Under the pieces are notes generated by a model, which saw only the letters and a program-made list of their open reading frames with translations, was not told the origin of the DNA and searched no databases. The translations under genes and the position numbers were made by a program. Source: Saprospiraceae bacterium (GTDB lineage: Bacteria > Bacteroidota > Bacteroidia > Chitinophagales > Saprospiraceae). Taken from it: a DNA stretch of 64,000 bases. This document shows positions 62,227 to 64,000 of the stretch, in pieces; position 1 is the stretch's first letter, and each line of letters begins with the position of its first letter. Where the stretch lies: NCBI GenBank assembly GCA_016712145.1, contig JADJRO010000001.1:372001-436000 (forward strand), read 5' to 3'.

Positions 62227-63781
62227 TCTATTGGATTTTGATAAATTGTTTCCTAAATATCATTTGTTGCAAAAATTTAATTTAAAAAATGGAACTTCAT
62301 TTAGTTTGACAGGAAAGCTATTTGGCAAACTCAATAACCTGAAAGGATCAAATATTAACTTTAATTATTCAAACCAGTTTAATTTTACTGGGAACGTAGG
62401 GTCTCGTAATTTATTTATAAGGGACAAATTAGTTCTAAATTTAAAAATAGATCAACTACTAACAACAGCACCCTTTTTGAGGCAATTGTTTGAGCGCTAT
62501 AACATACCTGCATCTTATGATCGATTTGGACGCATTAAAATGAATGGTCAATTTGACGGGTATTTAAATGATTTTGTGGCATACGGTTCATTTAACACGG
62601 ATCTTGGTGTCATTCGATCTGACATTAAAGTAAATTTTTCATCAAGCCAAAATCATGAAGCGATATATAGCGGAGGCATTAGTACTTCAAATTTGGATTT
62701 AGGCGTTTTGTTGCAAAAGAAAGAGTTTGGCATTTTAAATTCGGATATAAAAATTATTGATGGCAAAGGATTGTCAGCAAATAATTTGTCTGCCAACATT
62801 GATGGCAAACTAAATGAATTTGTGTATCGCGATTATCACTATACAGGGATTGCAGTAACTGGATTTTTTAAAAAATCGATGTTGCAAGGATCAATAAAAA
62901 TGAAAGATGAAAATGCCGATGTTGATATGACAGGTAGTTTTACTAGATTTGAAGATATTGATGACATTAGCATAGAAGGTGATATCAAAAAACTGAACCT
63001 TCATGCACTGAATTTACTTGATGATGAGACATCCTATTCAGGTAAAGTAAAAATGAATGTTAGACTTGCGAAGAATAAAAATTTATCGGGTAATCTAAAT
63101 ATAACAAATTCTAATATTAGTATCAATGGCGACAAGTTGTATTTAAGGAATTTTACATTTAATTCAACGGATCAAGCTGGTAAAAATAGAATTGAGCTAT
63201 TTTCAGATTTTGCCGATTTTCAATTTGAAGGTAAATTTCAACTGGCAAAGGTCATAGGGGATTTAAAAAGTTTAATAGTATCAAAATATCCAATTTTAGA
63301 TAGTTTGCTTCACATGAAGGGGAAATCACAATACCCTTCGTTGGTTGGGTCAGGGAGTCTATACATCAAGGACTCCAGAAGTTTGTCTAAAATTATAAAA
63401 TTGCCTTTTGAAATGGATTTTTCTGACTTTGATTTTTCTGTAAACAGCAATACCAGGGATTTTGAACTGCATTCAAACCGCTTTGATCTTAAATACAAAT
63501 CGCTTAAATTTGATAAGTTTAGTTTGGTAATTGGCTCACAAAAGAATTTGAGCACCGTGATTACCTCTGATTATATTAATTTTAATGGAATAAGACGGAC
63601 TGGCAATTTTAAATGTGTCGGCAATTTATTTGATTCTACGGGTAAAATTTCATTTTTACTTTTTGATACACTGAATACTAAAGTTTTAGCAAATATTAAT
63701 TCAAACATTAATTATAGTCAGGATCGATTTGCTTTACAGGTATTAAATAAGGATCTTTTTTTAATAATTCTCGTTGGATAA
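62174..63781 (+). pseudogene. TamB-like protein, middle part
   Basis: Continuation in the next frame, 535 residues if read alone from the ATG at 62174, but the true join is at 62182-62187. Long series of beta strands (GNVGSRNLFIRDKLVLNLKI, MTGSFTRFEDIDDISIEGD, TNSNISINGDKLYLRNFTF). The frame is lost again at the T7 run 63756-63762; with T8 it reads NKDLFFNNSRWIIDE and goes on. It has no signal of its own, so it is not a separate gene. Confidence 0.82.
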
Positions 63782-64000
63782 TTGATGAAACAAATATAAT
63801 TCAAAAATCCAGGAAAGGTCTTCAAGTTAGTAATTTTGAGTTAAGCGATTCTTTGCATTATTTAAGTATCCGGGATATAGATTTAAAAGGACTTATGTTA
63901 AAGTCAGATGGATTTGATATTGCATTTGTAAACCAATTTATTAGAAACAAGACGATTTCTTTTTCTGGGTTGTTTTCCGCTAATATTGAAATTCCTGATA
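63763..64000 (+). pseudogene. TamB-like protein, third part, cut by window end
   Basis: Open from the second indel to the last base: NNSRWIIDETNIIQKSRKGL then SNFELSDSLHYLSIRDIDLKG and ISFSGLFSANIEIPD. Same beta-repeat style as the preceding parts. The DUF490 C-terminus expected in the family must lie beyond the window. Confidence 0.7.

Noticed and set aside
1..64000. CRISPR arrays, tRNA, rRNA, insertion sequences or phage genes
   Set aside because: No regularly spaced direct repeats, no cloverleaf with a T-loop sequence in the gaps, and no transposase, integrase or phage protein was found on either strand.

Overview
The window is AT-rich chromosomal DNA (about one third G+C by eye) from a member of the Bacteroidota, most likely Saprospirales/Saprospiraceae-like. 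The evidence is several secreted proteins with a type IX secretion (T9SS) C-terminal sorting domain, a carboxypeptidase-like-domain TonB-dependent receptor, LytTR and NarL-type two-component pairs, DUF4296 and CtlX family proteins, and many starts preceded by the Bacteroidota -7 promoter box TAnnTTTG. I see no rRNA, tRNA, insertion sequence, CRISPR array or phage gene. Genes are tightly packed and several neighbours overlap by a few bases.

Layout. 1-6.3 kb: cystathionine beta-synthase-like enzyme (cut by the window start), LysM protein, kdsB, cdd, a secreted metalloprotease, prmC. 6.4-12.9 kb: a frameshifted beta-propeller T9SS protein, a SUI1-like factor, hscA-like Hsp70, a queuosine-precursor transporter with an internal stop, ctlX. 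12.9-22.9 kb: TonB-dependent receptor, a lamin-tail/cupredoxin T9SS protein, patatin, a phosphoribosyltransferase, a membrane Fe-S / CCG-domain redox pair with a conserved partner, a broken tetratricopeptide-like lipoprotein. 23-31 kb: photolyase, a small secreted protein, a broken helical-repeat protein, a large Ig-like/dockerin-like T9SS protein, a LytS/LytTR pair. 31-35 kb: folE-fabD-yqgE-ABC-F cluster. 35-38 kb: an unusual convergent intergenic island (palindromes and a possible short transcript), then a NarX/NarL-type pair. 38-46 kb: pseudouridine synthase, glycosyltransferase, ribF, mrp, pyrF, an exonuclease/GIY-YIG nuclease, NamZ-like muramidase, TonB-like protein. 46-52 kb: HMG-CoA lyase-like protein, GNAT, Mpo1-like, lpdA, coaD, P5C dehydrogenase. 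52-57 kb: rhomboid, rlmH, GH13-like lipoprotein, SWIM protein, histidine phosphatase, DUF4296. 57-64 kb: an OmpR/PhoR-type pair, LytM/M23 protein, folP, and a TamB-like protein running off the end.

The most striking property is the number of single-base homopolymer indels inside otherwise well conserved genes. I count ten such changes in seven loci (beta-propeller protein, lipoprotein, helical-repeat protein, ribF, response regulator, M23 protein and TamB-like protein), plus one nonsense codon in the queuosine-precursor transporter. In ribF two indels compensate each other, and a third creates a false ribF-glycosyltransferase fusion: adding one base to an A7 run restores both the ribF stop and an ATG for the glycosyltransferase. 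This fits residual long-read assembly error better than gene decay, but only raw reads can settle it.

No complete new defence or biosynthetic system is evident. The least explained piece is the 35.0-35.4 kb island: a strong terminator facing the minus strand, a promoter-like box with a 19-codon reading frame between them, and a 44-bp perfect palindrome followed by a third copy of its 16-bp core.
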